Assembly: GCF_023065955.2 (NCBI RefSeq)
Contig: NW_026622763.1
Span: 81,077,299 to 81,141,298, forward strand
Reading direction: 5' to 3'
From: Ursus arctos
Lineage: Eukaryota > Chordata > Mammalia > Carnivora > Ursidae
DNA length: 64,000 bases
The notes under the pieces were generated by a model, which saw only the letters and a list, made by a program, of their open reading frames with translations, had not been told where the DNA came from and made no database searches. This document shows, piece by piece, positions 50,041 to 61,781 of this stretch (position 1 is its first letter; each line of letters starts with the position of its first letter). The position numbers and the translations under genes were made by a program.

Positions 50041-50959
50041 GAATCCATTAGAAATTTTTTTCTACCTTCGTGGAGCTTAGCTGCTGGAAGTCTGTATCTT
50101 CTCCCATTGAGAACAATTGCTTCTACTTTTTCTTACATATGTACATTCATACACACATATATATGTTTGAGACAGAGTGAGAGAGACAGAGAAAGATTCA
50201 ACAAGATTTCGGTATCCCGCCCCCCCTCCCCCCTCCCAGGACCTCCAGGCAATATTTGAGAAGACTACCTTCTTAAATAAATGAGCTAAAGAAAAGGCGT
50301 TGCACTTCTCTCCCTGAGCTTGCACTGCTTTTCATTTCCTTAGAATTTGCTATAAAGTTCAAGCTTCATTTCCTGATTATTTATAATAATACTTTGATGA
50401 TGGGTTCATGTGAAGAAGAAAGGAACAGGACTAACCCTCCCACATCCACTCCCTGGGCTTCCCTTCTCATCCTGAAAACTCAGATGACAAAGAGGGATGG
50501 GAGAGGAGCTGGGGAAAGGGTTTCAGAGAGGACACGGGAAATTTCACTCACAAATGGAATGAAAATAATTTAATGAAAAAATAAAACTAGAGTATTATGT
50601 CTTCTTTTTGTCACCACAGAAGCAGATTGTGTTAGACACTTTCAAATTGAATTCCTTTACTGAAAGTGTAAGCAGATTGTTTGCTACTGATTTTCAACCC
50701 AACATTTGGAATTCCAAGAGGTTTGGGGCAACTCTTCTACAGACTTTCTATGAAACTCTCGCAGTCTCCTGAAATCCTGTTATCCTGTCTTGATACTGAA
50801 TGACGCTATTCAGTAAATGTCTACAACTACCTCCAAACTGACCATCAGGCTTGCTGTTTTAGTCTTATTAAGTTTTAAGTAATGTAAAGTGCATCTTAAT
50901 TTCCTAAATGTGTTGATTCCTTAGCAAAACTCCAGTCTAAAGGGACAGTCAGCTCTGAT

Positions 50960-51290
50960 TGACTTATTTTGCTCTGCATAATTATCGTATGGTTTCACGC
51001 ATATGTGGAATATAAGAAACAGTGCAGAGGATCATAGGGGAAGCGAGGGAAAGCTGAATGGGAAGAAATCAGAGAAGAAGCCAGACCCCAAGCAAAGAAA
51101 AGACTCCCTCTTTTCCTTTCTGAGTCTCCTGGACACTCTGTCACTCTCTCTATATATATCTTCGGTAAACTCTGCTTTTGCCTCCTGCTGGCTCGCATTT
51201 GATTTCCATCCTGGATGAAGCTGGTCCAGCCTGTCCGAATCACAAGGACGATCACAACACTGGCTGGATGTGTTGACACTGTCTGAGTAA
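50960..51290. mobile_element. L1-like 3' text followed by LTR-like sequence
   Basis: ATATGTGGAATATAAGAAACAG to AGAAATCAGAGAAG resembles carnivore L1 3' UTR. From about 51090, CTCTTTTCCTTTCTGAGTCTCC and CTCTGCTTTTGCCTCCTGCTGG have the look of an LTR R/U5 region. Both assignments are tentative. No retroviral gene is seen. Confidence 0.4.
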
Positions 51291-51741
51291 ATCTTAGCAT
51301 GTTACGAACAAGGGAATTTCTAATTTTCCGAATAATTCTCAAGTTAAAAAAAAAAACTGGAGTAGTAAAATGACCAAAATGACAAAAATGGAGCTGTTAT
51401 CTGATGCATCCATGACAGAGAAATAAAACAAGGGTAACCAATACCCTGATTTAGTTTGTTTGCCCTTCCACCTCTTTATTTGTAGTTATCACACTTCTGG
51501 CTCTGATTAGGTTTGGTGTAATTCTGGTAAGCATGCATAGATTATGCATAAGTTGTACAGTGTACTTTTAAAATCCAAAATGCCAGTGGCTAAGTAGAAT
51601 TTGCGAACAGGATCATATTCAAAACCAGACTGAACAGAGACATAAATTACTTAGAAATATTTGAATTAGGAGTGACAGTGTTTAATAAATGCAAATAGCC
51701 ATGGAGATCAACATAGATCCTACGCTTAAAAGCATTAAGGA

Positions 51742-51922
51742 GGGGGCGCCTGGGTGGCTGAGTTGATTAAGTGTCTGCCTTCAGCTCGGTCATGATCCCA
51801 GGGTCCTGGGACAGAGCCTGGAATCGGGCTCCCCGCCCCCCGCCCCACATCATGCTCTCTCTCTGTCACTCACTCGCTCACTTTCTCTCTCAAATAGGTA
51901 AATAAAATCTTTTTTTAAAAAA
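51742..51922 (+). mobile_element. CanSINE, plus orientation
   Basis: Begins GGGGGCGCCTGGGTGGCTGAG and ends AATAAAATCTTTTTTT with A-rich tail. CATTAAGGA flanks it at 51733-51741 and about 51923-51931. DYTN intron, antisense to DYTN. Confidence 0.95.
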
Positions 51923-52892
51923 CATTAAGGAAACAAAGCTGATATAAGAGAAATAAGATTGTAAATTAAAATCTTATAAATTAACATTTGCTGAATCATC
52001 ACAAAGTATACACTACTGTAACAACAGAAAGGAAAATGTGCGCCTTCTTGCTAACATCATAAGCACTTTTGTATAATAATGCATACTTTCAGCAGAAACA
52101 TCTCAATAGTTTAATTCAAACTTTAAGTGGAAGATGAGGTAATATTTTGAGACCTTTTTTTGCATTTTCTACAAGATTGGACAATACTAATTGCATCGTT
52201 ATACATTATTGCATCATCTAAATGTAGAAATAAGCTTTACCCTTTCATGATTTTCCTTTTAATAATATAATCATATGTGTATATATAGATATACAGATAT
52301 TTTTTATAAATAGACTTTGATAAAATAACTTAAAATATGCATGAATCTTTTAGTTTCAGGTTATCAAGCTACATGAGCGTTAGGACAATGTCTTCCCAAT
52401 GTGTGTAGTCAACCTAGCTTATTAGCAATCTGGAACGTGCAACACAGCCTACTCGATTTGTGAGGTCTGTGAGGAATCAGCAGCGTTTATAAGCTCAGCT
52501 GGAGAAACAACATGAAGATGTTAAAGACTAAAAGACTTGTAGAAAAGAAGTCAAATTTTTATGTAAAACTTTCCTAAGAAGTTCAAGTAGATGTTGACTT
52601 CACTTTGAGTACTCATCACGACCCCAGAGAAGTTAAGATGGAAACACAGTGGGTGGAATCTTGTGTCGGCCTCAGAATCAGGCACAAGGAGTTCCCATCC
52701 TGTCTTTGTCTCGGGCAGTCTGAGCATGCTTCTGGTTTCTTTGTGACCTTGTCTTCTCTAATACAAGGATTGTGCCCCCAACGCTTCACGTAGAGATTTT
52801 TAGAATCACCAAATGATTACTTCATTGACTCAGCTCTGTCAGCTTCAATATATAACTGACATTATGATGTCCTGATTTTACAGCTCTCCAAT

Positions 52893-53197
52893 GGGATGGA
52901 TTGTGTCTCTCTCCCTAAATTCATAGGTGGAAGTCCTTACCCCCGTACCTCAGAATGTGAATATATCTGGAGTAGATTCTTTAAAGAGTTAATTAAATTA
53001 TAATGAAGTTATATGGGTGGGCCCTAGCCCAGTATGAGTAGTGTCTTTATAAAAAGACCAAATTTGGATAGGGGCACCTACAGAGGGACCTTGATCTCAG
53101 ACTTCCAGCCTCCAGGACTATGAGAAAATTAATCTGTGATGTTTATGCTGTCCAGGCTATGGTAGATACTTTGTTATGGCAGCTCTAGCAAACTCAT
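52893..53197 (+). mobile_element. MLT1-type LTR (ERVL-MaLR), solo, diverged
   Basis: GGGATGGATTGTGTCTCTC, CCTCAGAATGTGAATATATC, GGGTGGGCCCTAGCCCAG, CTTGATCTCAGACTTCCAGC and GTTATGGCAGCTCTAGCAAAC are in the order expected of an MLT1 LTR. No internal retroviral sequence adjoins it. Confidence 0.8.
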
Positions 53198-53199
53198 CC

Positions 53200-54037
53200 A
53201 CCAATTCAGAAATATTTTGAGAAGGTGTCTTCCAATTCAGAAACACGTGAGAATGTTATCCTTTGTTTTATCACAAATCTCTAGATGATTCCTGGAACAT
53301 AAAAGATCTGAGGCTTTCAAAAAAGACACAGATACAGGTATATAGATATATTAAGGTAACAAAACACTATAATTAAGACAGTGTTAGTCCAAAACAGAAG
53401 AAATAACTGTAGTTTAAAAATATTTTTAAAAGAGCCTTCAGAATTTAGCAATGAGCCATAGCTTATGAAGAAGATGGTGATGATAATGATGGTACTACTT
53501 ACATTATTGAAACGTAATCAATGATCCTCTAGAAAAGAGCGAATTATTACCCTCATTTTTAAGTGGTAACATCAAGCTGCTCAGTGGTATTTGTTGTAGT
53601 ACTATTGATAATTATAACTGCAATAACAAAATGATCTAGTATTTGTTATTTATTTATATTTTATAATTTAATATTTTATAATGTAAATGCTATATAATTT
53701 AAATTTCACATACAAACTTGGCTTTTTTTCTAGAAAAGTCTTTTAGTCTTTGACATCTTCATCTCATTTTTATTTTTTGTTTTTGTTTCTCCAGTTCAGC
53801 TTATGAAAGCTGCTGATTCCTAAAGTATTTGTAGTTATTTCCTATTATTGAATGCTTGGATTGTGTCAGGTAAAATCTCTTATGGTCTATCACCATCAAT
53901 GCTCAAGAAAACCCTGTGAATTGGGCAATACTAGAGATCAAGTTCACAGATGCTACCGATGTCAAAAAGGTTCACAACTCTGACTGTCACTAGATGAGTT
54001 GTAGCTGTTGGGATAATGTTATAAAATCAAGTATTTA
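53200..54037. other. DYTN: DYTN intron, AT-rich, nothing recognised
   Basis: No exon or clear repeat in this part of the intron; CTTTTTATTTTTTGTTTTTG-type runs only. Confidence 0.5.
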
Positions 54038-54201
54038 GGGGCAGCTGGATGGCTCAGTCAGTTAAGCATCTGACTCTTGATTTCAGCTCAGGTCATGATC
54101 TCAGGGTCGTGGGCTCAAGCCCTGTGTAGGGCTCCACACTCACCAGGGAGTCTGCTTGAGGATTCTCTCTCCCTCTGCCCCCCTTCCCCCTGCCCTTAAA
54201 A
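54038..54201 (+). mobile_element. CanSINE, plus orientation, next to a DYTN exon
   Basis: GGGGCAGCTGGATGGCTCAG head to CCCTTAAAAAA tail. Imperfect duplication AAATCAAGTATTTA / AAATTAAGTGTTTA. It ends 69 bp from the edge of the DYTN exon at 54271, on the donor side. Confidence 0.93.
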
Positions 54202-54270
54202 AAATTAAGTGTTTAAAAGGCAGCCTGAATCCCTGGCCATCACTATCTCCATTGATTGCGAAAATCTTAC

Positions 54271-54778
54271 CTGACGGCATTTCCAGAGTGAAGACATCTG
54301 CAAGTTTTGACAACAGTTCTTGCAGTTCCCTTTCCTCTTGCTCATCCTTTCCCTCCTGGATGTTAAGTGTCTCTTTCCCTTCTGCCGGTGCCAGAGCAGG
54401 ACGGTTCGCTTCAGCGGGAACAATCTGGGAGGTGTCCTGCTGCGGTCCTTCCTGGGAACCAGGTGGGGAGCTAAAGATTTCCTTTGAGATCTTTTGTGCT
54501 TGGCTTTGTGCCCGGGTGCTTTGTGTTGACATCAGCTGCAAAACGGCCTCTGGCGATTCTGAATTTGGTAGAGGATGCTCTGCATTCGCTTGACTTTGGT
54601 GACCTCTGTCAACGGTGGTTGGGTCAGCAAGAGGTTCCCATTCTGAACAATCCTCAGTGGCACTTGTGACCTGGGAAGAATCTCCTTCCCTGCCAAACCT
54701 TTCACCCTTTCCATGGACACCCTTGGAAATCATACTGTGACAGGAAGAAGCTGAAGGATGGGGTGGCTGTAACACTGC
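54271..54778 (-). CDS. DYTN: DYTN internal coding exon, 169 codons, acidic C-terminal region
   Basis: On the minus strand the acceptor TTCTTTATCCAG starts an exon in phase 0 (AVLQPPHPSASS...). It runs open for 169 codons and one further base to the donor CAG|GTAAGA. The sequence is low-complexity and polar: Ser/Gln/Glu/Pro-rich with no predicted fold, until a short acidic helix near the end (EQEERELQELLSKLADVF). In phase it follows the coiled-coil exon at 57509-57668 and precedes the terminal exon at 47243-47346. The long plus-strand ORF over the same bases is a shadow. This is the fastest-changing part of the protein family as far as I know; the frame is intact here, which argues for a functional gene. 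Confidence 0.93.
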
Positions 54779-55059
54779 CTGGATAAAGAACACTTTGTGA
54801 AGAAATCAACATTTATCTTACCTTTTTCATAAATGCATTAAGTTTTAATCTTCTATTAAGAAATTTTAATGCAGGATTTTTCTCCTTTCTAAATCCATTA
54901 TTATTGATTTTACTTTATGCTGTTAGTTCAATGTCCTTCTAAAACTATCTACAAAAGATACAACAGCTGAGATTCTAAAATATCACAGGAAGTAATCATG
55001 AGGAATTTGGGAAAATTCTAGGTCCTAAATGTTCAAGTTCTAAAAATATCAAAAGGAAC

Positions 55060-55060
55060 T

Positions 55061-55121
<61 letters not shown>

Positions 55122-55317
55122 TTCTTTTTTTAATAAAGATTTATTTATTTGACAGAGAGAGACAGTGAGAGAGGGAACACAAGCAGGGGGAGTGGGAGAG
55201 GGAGAAGCAGGCTTCCCACCGAGCAGGAAGCCTGATGCAGGACTCGATTCCAGGACCCTGGCATCATGATCTGAGCCGAAAGCAGACGCTTAACGACTGA
55301 GCCACCCAGGCGCCCCT
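55060..55317 (-). mobile_element. CanSINE, minus orientation, with (CTTT)n tail
   Basis: A 60-bp (TTTC)n tract (55060-55121) is continuous with the SINE tail TAAAGATTTATTTATTT. The head is GAGCCACCCAGGCGCCCC. Flanks AAAGGAACTTCT / ATAAGGAATTTCT look like an imperfect target duplication. Confidence 0.93.
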
Positions 55318-55774
55318 CATAAGGAATTTCTGAGAACATCAGCATATATTGAATTGGTAGCTAAAATGCATTATGATAAAACATGTTCATAATGATCCAC
55401 CTAGGTAGGTATGTTGGGGAGGGGGGGTTCATAATAGGCCATAGGTATAAAATCTAGGGCGTATGCTTCCTACAAACCACAATTCCAAGTGTGGTCCACA
55501 GACTCCCAGAAATCCCTAAGACTCTTTTAGAGGCCTGTGAGGTCAAAATTATTTTCACAATGATACTTAGATGGTCACTGTGTTGACATTTGCCCGGATG
55601 GTGAAAAGTCAAAAGTAGGTAAGGCTCAATTTGTTGGTGCCTTAGTACAAAGCAAGGCAGCACCAAACAGCATTGGTGGTCACGGTGCTCTTCACATCGT
55701 GCTCTCCCAGCTAAAACTCCACCAACCAAATAACAACAACGAGGTCCACTTCAGAATACCCCTTTTTCTTTTGA

Positions 55775-55971
55775 AGACTTTTTTTACTTATTTGAGAGAG
55801 AGAGAGAGAGAAAGCAAGAGACAGCACAAGCAAAAGGGGAGGGCAGAGGGAGAGGGAGAAGCAGACTCCCCACTGAGCAGGGAGCCCAACACAGGGCTTC
55901 ATCCCAGGACCCTGGGATCATGACCTGAGCCGAAGGCAGACACCTAACTGGCTGAGCCACCCAGGCGCCCC
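55775..55971 (-). mobile_element. CanSINE, minus orientation
   Basis: TTTGAGAGAGAGAGAGAGAG body and GCCACCCAGGCGCCCC head; DYTN intron, sense with DYTN. Confidence 0.93.
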
Positions 55972-56362
55972 AAGAATATCCTTGAAGGTCTAACAAAAAC
56001 TCTTACTTTTCTGAATCATAACTTGTCTTTTTAATATTGTATATGATGAAATGGGAAGTGTGTAAAATACCTTTAATATTATTGAAACACAAAAGTTGCC
56101 TTCTATGTGAAAGAATGACTTGCGGACTGTTATTCAGACTTGGCTATTTGGCAAATATTTTCTCAAAAATGGGTGAAGTGAGATTGGCACAGTAAGGACA
56201 CAATTGACAGTATGTATTGCCAATTTTAACAGTTGAGTTTTTAAGCAAAAATCAGAATTTCAGAAAACTTGCATCCACCACCATGTGCATAACAGCTTTC
56301 TAATTCCTAAAGACTTTCCTGATGAGGTTAACGGTGATATTAATGAATGTGTTTTTTTTTTA

Positions 56363-56382
56363 GGCGGGGGGGGGGGGGGCGG
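56363..56382. repeat. Poly-G run
   Basis: GCGGGGGGGGGGGGGGCGG: at least 14 consecutive G, likely length-variable and error-prone in assembly. Confidence 0.85.
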
Positions 56383-56894
56383 TGGATATTGTATAATGAG
56401 CATTAGGAAGTTTGGCATAGCTCAGTGAACTTCCAAATTACCAGTGTATCATGCTGCAAAAGCATGGGTAGAAGATTCATTCAAAGAGCACAACAGAACA
56501 CTGTATTTTAATGAAACAGAGTGTGAGAAGGTATGGTTCCAGATATAATGCTGCAACTATCCTTCAAGAAACAAGCACTTATTATGTGTTGTGTACGACC
56601 GAAGAAAAAGATCTTCGATGATTTGAAAAGACTATTAAACTCTTATTCTTTTTCAACTGCAAATCTCTGTGAGGCCAGATTTCTTCATGTACTTCAATGA
56701 AAACATCTTGCAACAGATTGAATGAAATAGCTATGAAAAATCTGTCTTTTATTAAGCCAGAGATTAAAGAAATTTGTAAAAAAAAATATAAAACAGTGTC
56801 ACTCTTCTAAGGTTTTCTTTTTAAATATGTAGTTACTGTTTAAAATTGTTACATATATAATGGGTTTATTTCATATTTAAATTAATACACTTTT

Positions 56895-57089
56895 TTTTTT
56901 TAAGATTTTATTTATTTATTCGACAGAGATAAAGACAGCCAGCGGGAGAGGGAACACAAGCAGGGGGAGTGGGAGAGGAAGAAGCAGGCTCATAGTGGAA
57001 GAGCCTGATGTGGGGCTCAATCCCATAACGCCGGGATCACGCCCTGAGCTGAAGGCAGACGCTTAACCGCTGTGCCACCCAGGCGCCCC
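56895..57089 (-). mobile_element. CanSINE, minus orientation, perfect target duplication
   Basis: Young-type body (CAGCCAGCGGGAGAGGGAAC) and head CGCTGTGCCACCCAGGCGCC. The 17-bp perfect duplication TAAATTAATACACTTTT lies at 56878-56894 and 57090-57106. Confidence 0.96.
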
Positions 57090-57508
57090 TAAATTAATAC
57101 ACTTTTAAGCCACTTCTCACTTTTAATTTTTATCGTGGTAAAGACCAATAGTTACAACCCACAAAAGCTCCTTGAGATCCTCAAAATTTTTTAAGAGTGT
57201 AAAAAAGGATGCAGATACCAAGAGGCTAAGCATCAAAGCTGGAAAGGACCGCTTTACTCTAGATCCGTAGTTTCTAATGGCACAAATATGGTGCCGCCAA
57301 TTCTTCAAGTGGCACTGCCTTCAAGAAGGGGAAGGATATAGTGCGGAGGATGAAAGTGGGAGGAGGTGAGGGTCTGGACAGAAGAGGGAAAGAGAAGGGC
57401 TGGTCAAAGTGAGGTGAGAAGCTTCAGGCTGAAGTCCTCCCACTGCCAGAGAATTTGAGGTCTGATTTCCGGGTGGTCCGGATGGCCAGGGTCTCCCACA
57501 CTTCATAC

Positions 57509-57668
57509 CTGGAGATCCTGCCCCATCTGCTGTAGCTGGGTCCGCAGGCTATCCTGGCTCGCTGTAAGTCTGTGAATCTTGGTTTCAAATCTGCAACTTT
57601 TTTCTTCCTGCGAGGCATAGATGGCTTGCAACTTGTCTTTGTATTGGTTGAACTGTTTTTTAAGGAAC
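57509..57668 (-). CDS. DYTN: DYTN coiled-coil exon
   Basis: On the minus strand the acceptor GTCCTCTTTGCAG is followed by one base completing an Arg codon, then 53 codons beginning FLKKQFNQYKDKLQAIYASQ and ending QLQQMGQDLQ. The donor is CAG|GTATGA. The sequence is a heptad-rich coiled coil with KKQ-NQYKDKLQAIY, which I recognise from dystrotelin. The equivalent part of dystrophin and dystrobrevin mediates pairing with each other; that this one does so is inference from family. Phase is consistent with the neighbouring exons at 59776-59846 and 54271-54778. Confidence 0.95.
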
Positions 57669-58149
57669 CTGCAAAGAGGACACGTTTGAGTGAGTCGGAA
57701 GGGCAAGAGGCCAACACACTAACTAGCTCCCTAGCGAAATGTGCTGTGAGTCCTCTCTGTGGGCGAAGACGCTGGAGGCTTCTGTGCCTCCGCTATTATT
57801 TCACATTGATCAGTTCGACCGTTCGCCATGCACTGCTGGCCTTTCACTGGCATTAGAAGTGTTTTGGAGAACTCATGATGCCTGTTATGGAGTCCTCTTG
57901 ACAGCATACCTGCACTGGCTACTTAAATTTGAATCCTGACTTGATTTGTTATCCCTTTGTCTGGAATCACTCTGTTTAGAACGACAACATACATGTCATG
58001 GCTAAACACCTAACACCTGACCAGGACAGGGAAGGGACAACAAGGCAGGCAATTCATGAACTGTGGGTCTGTTTTGGCTTCTCTTCCTAAGTCTAGTGGT
58101 TTATTGGTTTAAGAATGAGCCAAGCAGTCAGGGCAATTCTTTTAAAACA

Positions 58150-58590
58150 TTTAAATAAACAAACACACACAAACCAAATAATAATAAAAAATAAAATAAA
58201 ACATAATCCAGATCATGTCACTCCTCTGCTCAAAACTCTCCAATGGTCCCCCTCCTTGTTTAGAATAAGCCAAAGTCCTTCAGAGGCAGACAAGTCCCAA
58301 CAGTGGGCCAACACCCCCTTTCCTCTCTCACCCGCTCTCTGCCTCCTCTTGCTCACTCACTGCCTTGCAGCCACACAGAGCTCTTGGCTACGCTGGACAC
58401 ACCAGGCATGTCCTCCCCTGGGAGTCTGCTCTTTGGCCTCTCTGCCTGGAACCCTCCTTCCCCAGGTTCTCCCTCCTTACCTCTCACAGCCTTCAAGTCA
58501 TCACTCACCATCGTATTTGCAATGAGACCACCCCTGATTGTCCTACTTGAAACTGCAAACCAGGACCCCCAACCTCACCTCCAACACCTC
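58150..58590 (+). mobile_element. L2 LINE 3' fragment, interrupted
   Basis: GATCATGTCACTCCTCTGCTC, AAACTCTCCAATGGTCCCC and TCTGCCTGGAACCCTCCTTCC are L2 3'-region text. It produces the three overlapping plus-strand ORFs here. Confidence 0.75.
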
Positions 58591-58612
58591 CCATTTCCTT
58601 CCCTACTTTTTT

Positions 58613-58809
58613 ATTTTTTAAGATTTTATTTATTTATTTGACAGCGATAGAGACAGCCAGCGAGAGAGGGAACACAAGCAGGGGGAGTGGGAGAGGAAGA
58701 AGCAGGCTCATAGCGGAAGAGCCTGATGTGGGGCTTGATCCCAGAACGCCGGGATCACGCCCTGAGCCGAAGGCAGACGCTTAACCGCTGTGCCACCCAG
58801 GCGCCCCAG
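58613..58809 (-). mobile_element. CanSINE, minus orientation, perfect target duplication
   Basis: Young-type body and head (CGCTGTGCCACCCAGGCGCC). TTCCCTACTTTTTT at 58599-58612 and 58810-58823. Confidence 0.96.
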
Positions 58810-59046
58810 TTCCCTACTTTTTTTTGTCTCCATGGCTAATTGCTACAGAGCTTGATACGATCTGAGATTTTGGACTTGGTCTCCAGTTTTCAAACCTCTA
58901 GACAGTCACATTATATGACATGTGACATATATTAACTACTCTATTACTTAATAATTACTTATTGCCTCTTTATTCTGGCAACTTTTTTCTTCTTTGTTGC
59001 CATATACCTGCCAGCCCAGGCCTAAACCAGTCCCTGTTGTGGAGTA

Positions 59047-59077
59047 TATTAATTAATTAATTAATTAATTAATTAAA
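59047..59077. repeat. (TAAT)n microsatellite
   Basis: About seven TTAA/TAAT units. Confidence 0.95.
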
Positions 59078-59775
59078 ATGGGCTGAGTAAAGTACAATCT
59101 TATCTTTAATCAGTGTGGTTGGCATATTTGTGGAATTTGTAGAAATTATGTCACTGATGGGAAATGCAACAAGATTTCTCAATGTTAGAATCTTTGAAAT
59201 TCCTAATTACCAAGTACCAATTTCCAGGATCTTGAAGAGGTCTTGGAATTTGTTTGGGGTCCCGCCCAAAGTGGGCATCTCTGAAGGGAGAGCCCTCAAA
59301 CTATTCAGGTGAAATGGGAGTCTGACTCTAAAATCCTTGATCATAATTGGAGTTTCAAATGTATCTTTATGATGGATTTTTCACAGGGGAGTCAGCCCAG
59401 GGATTTGATAGCAGACAACAAAGATACATTCTTAGTAGTCATCTCTGGACAGATTTTTAAGGCAGTGTTGTGCTTATAATGACCACCAGTGATAACAGTT
59501 TCTCTCTTTTTCCCATGCTGTTCCCCACCATCCCCCAATCTTGATATAATTAGCCAGATGATTTATGTTATCCTTAACAACTCGAACAGAGCCAATGTCC
59601 CCTATTACCTTCCTATTGGGCTTACTATTTCTCTGTTTAAGGAATTTCTTCTAAATTAAAAAAAAAAAAAAGCATGGTGATAACATTGTAGAATTTTTTT
59701 CCCATAAAAGCAGAGGGGAAATGCTTTTGGTTTGTCTCTGTTGTCCGTGTTTGTGCATTCACACGTCGGTCCTAC

Positions 59776-59846
59776 CTTCTTTCCTTGCGGAGTGCGTTAA
59801 TGGACTCATGAGTTCTCCACAGTTCATTCCTGATGCTGGCCACACT
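59776..59846 (-). CDS. DYTN: DYTN internal coding exon (coiled coil, N-terminal part)
   Basis: A 71-nt exon on the minus strand between acceptor TTCTTGCTTTAG and donor AAG|GTAGGA. It starts in phase 0 and reads SVASIRNELWRTHESINALR KERR, the last Arg being split with the next exon (AG|G). The heptad-like pattern and the exact phase match to the exon at 57509-57668 support it. Length and helix content suit the start of the dystrotelin coiled coil. Confidence 0.9.
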
Positions 59847-60246
59847 CTAAAGCAAGAAGTACAGAAAATAAATCTTTGGCTTTTGGTTTGAATTTAAGCC
59901 ACATTCCTAAAAATTCACCATAGGAACATGATAATTATCTGTATAAATTCTATTTATAATACATATTAATTACATATACTCAAAAAGTGAACGGTGTTAG
60001 GTTTTGGTTCAGATACAATGATGCCGATGTTCATATGCTCACAATGCAGATTCACGATCTCATTTTTATATGATGCTTTTCTTTACAGGATTTCAACATT
60101 AACAAGATTTTTAGGTTTCAAAAATCCATGGCAATAGTCCTTTGCTTAAGTTAGGTTCCTGCCCAGAAAACCTCCTTCCCCAAAGGCTTCTACAAAAGAC
60201 AGCTGAATCACTTTCTTCTCCTTGGCTCAAAAAATCTTTCCCTTCA

Positions 60247-60435
60247 GGGGCGCCTGGGTGGCTCAGTCGGTTAATGATCTGCCTTTGGCTCAGGTCCTGA
60301 TCCCAGGGTCCTGGGATTGAGCCCCACATCAGGCTCCCTGATCAGCGGGGAGTCTGCTTCTCCCTCTCTCTCTGCCCCTCCCGCAGCTTATGATCTCTCT
60401 CTCAAATAAATAAATAAAATCTTAAAAAAAGAAGA
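60247..60435 (+). mobile_element. CanSINE, plus orientation
   Basis: GGGGCGCCTGGGTGGCTCAG head, AAATAAATAAAATCTTA tail. Flanks TTTCCCTTC / CTTCCCTTC; antisense to DYTN, 79 bp from the exon at 60514. Confidence 0.95.
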
Positions 60436-60513
60436 AAGAACTCCTTCCCTTCTATCCGCCACCTTCTACTTAAACTTTCTCATCTTTCCACTGTTTTCCG
60501 CATGGATGTGTAC

Positions 60514-60581
60514 CTGGAGTTGCCGCTTCTCTTTGAAGTCACCAAGGCTCTGAGAATTAATAGTGATCAGCTCAGCTCTCA
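60514..60581 (-). CDS. DYTN: DYTN internal coding exon, 68 nt
   Basis: On the minus strand the acceptor AAAATCCTCAG precedes two bases and 22 codons, RAELITINSQSLGDFKEKRQ then LQ, ending at the donor CAG|GTACAC in phase 0. This fits the phase-0 start of the exon at 59776-59846. The leading two bases fit a preceding exon ending in one base, as the candidate at 63245-63315 does. The sequence is helical and polar, as expected just before the coiled coil. The acceptor has a weak pyrimidine tract, so I am less sure than for the other exons. Confidence 0.85.
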
Positions 60582-61268
60582 CTGAGGATTTTCTCCCCAA
60601 ACCTTGCCTCTCCTCACATCACATTCTGCTCCCTGAATGGCACCCAAGTGCTAGTCCTGACCTGACCCAGCCTGGCCCAGCTCCTGGGGCACCGTGTACC
60701 GGCCCTTGGCTCCTACCGTTCTGGATGGGAGATTGGATTTCATTACTCTATGTAATAAGCAGCCGTGCCTACACTCTGTGGCCTCATCTCCTTCCTGCGA
60801 AAGAGGTGAAGAGGGGCTGGCCACCTTGGGAACATTGGTCTAGGGGAACGGCCTGAAAAAGGAAGATCGAAGGGCAGGAAGAAGGAGCTGACCTATAGAC
60901 ATAAAGTCACACTCTGGTTGGTGTGCACTCTGTGTCCCCTCTGAGTGACCTGGGCCCATCTGCTACTTCACTCAAATGCTCAAACAGCTTCCAATGCCTC
61001 GCATTGTTTTGAATCAGTGAACTTTATATTATTAATATCAATGTTATCATGTGGCATGCATCGTTGGGCAGTTGAGAAGCATTTCAGGTTAGCACATGCG
61101 GGCCTACCATGGGTCATCATAGAACAGGTCCTATGGTTCAGTTAGTCATTCTCAACTGACCGACGTGAGGCTGTTTCCAGTTTTTCAAAAGTCCAGGCAA
61201 CGCTGCAGCAGACCAAGCTCTACCTGCCTCCTTGAGCTTACATATGCGGGCAGGAGTCTCAGGTTTTT

Positions 61269-61512
61269 GGTTTTTTTTTTTTATAAGTGAATGACAGGTG
61301 AGCCTGAATCCTTTTTTTTTTTTTTTTAAGATTTTATTTATTTATGTGACACAGAGAGACAGCCAGTGAGAGAGGGAACACAAGCAGGGGGAGTGGGAAA
61401 GGGAGAAGCAGGCTCCCAGTGGAGGAGCCTGATGTGGGGCTCGATCCCAGAACGCGGGGATCACGCGCTGAGCCGGAGGCAGACGCTTGACGACTGTGCC
61501 ACCCACGCGCCC
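61269..61512 (-). mobile_element. CanSINE, minus orientation, with two poly-A tracts and an apparent 3' transduction
   Basis: The SINE proper is 61328-61512. On its tail side lie a T run (61312-61327), about 30 bp of non-SINE sequence (61281-61310, TATAAGTGAATGACAGGTGA...) and a second T run (61271-61280). The target duplication CAGGAGTCTCAGGTTT / CAGGAGTCTCAGCTTT (61251-61266, 61513-61528) brackets all of it. Confidence 0.85.
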
Positions 61513-61781
61513 CAGGAGTCTCAGCTTTTAAGCTGAATCGATACTAGCCGTTTTCCACGCCCTTTGGGCACGCACACGCACGCACACGCACACGTACGCG
61601 TCTTTGAAAACGCATACATACCCTGCAAACAAAAGATCACTACAACCGTTTTACCTCCGTGGAAGTGGGAACTCGACCTGGGTTGGGAATCATGGTTGAA
61701 AAAGACTTTGCCTTTATCTGCAATATTTTAACTTGTTATAAGGCAAACTAATTCAGGTCTTATTTGTATAATTAAAAATGT

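Noticed and set aside
50960..51290. Endogenous retrovirus
   Set aside because: Only a possible LTR fragment; no gag, pol or env reading frame or paired LTR is seen in the window.
52605..52793. Candidate DYTN last exon on the minus strand near 52.6-52.8 kb (open frames after TATTAG)
   Set aside because: A phase-compatible frame exists, but the acceptor is weak, and the exon at 47243-47346 fits in phase, acceptor and known C-terminal residues much better.
58115..58641. Three overlapping plus-strand ORFs
   Set aside because: L2 repeat text; they are antisense to DYTN and lack coding signature.
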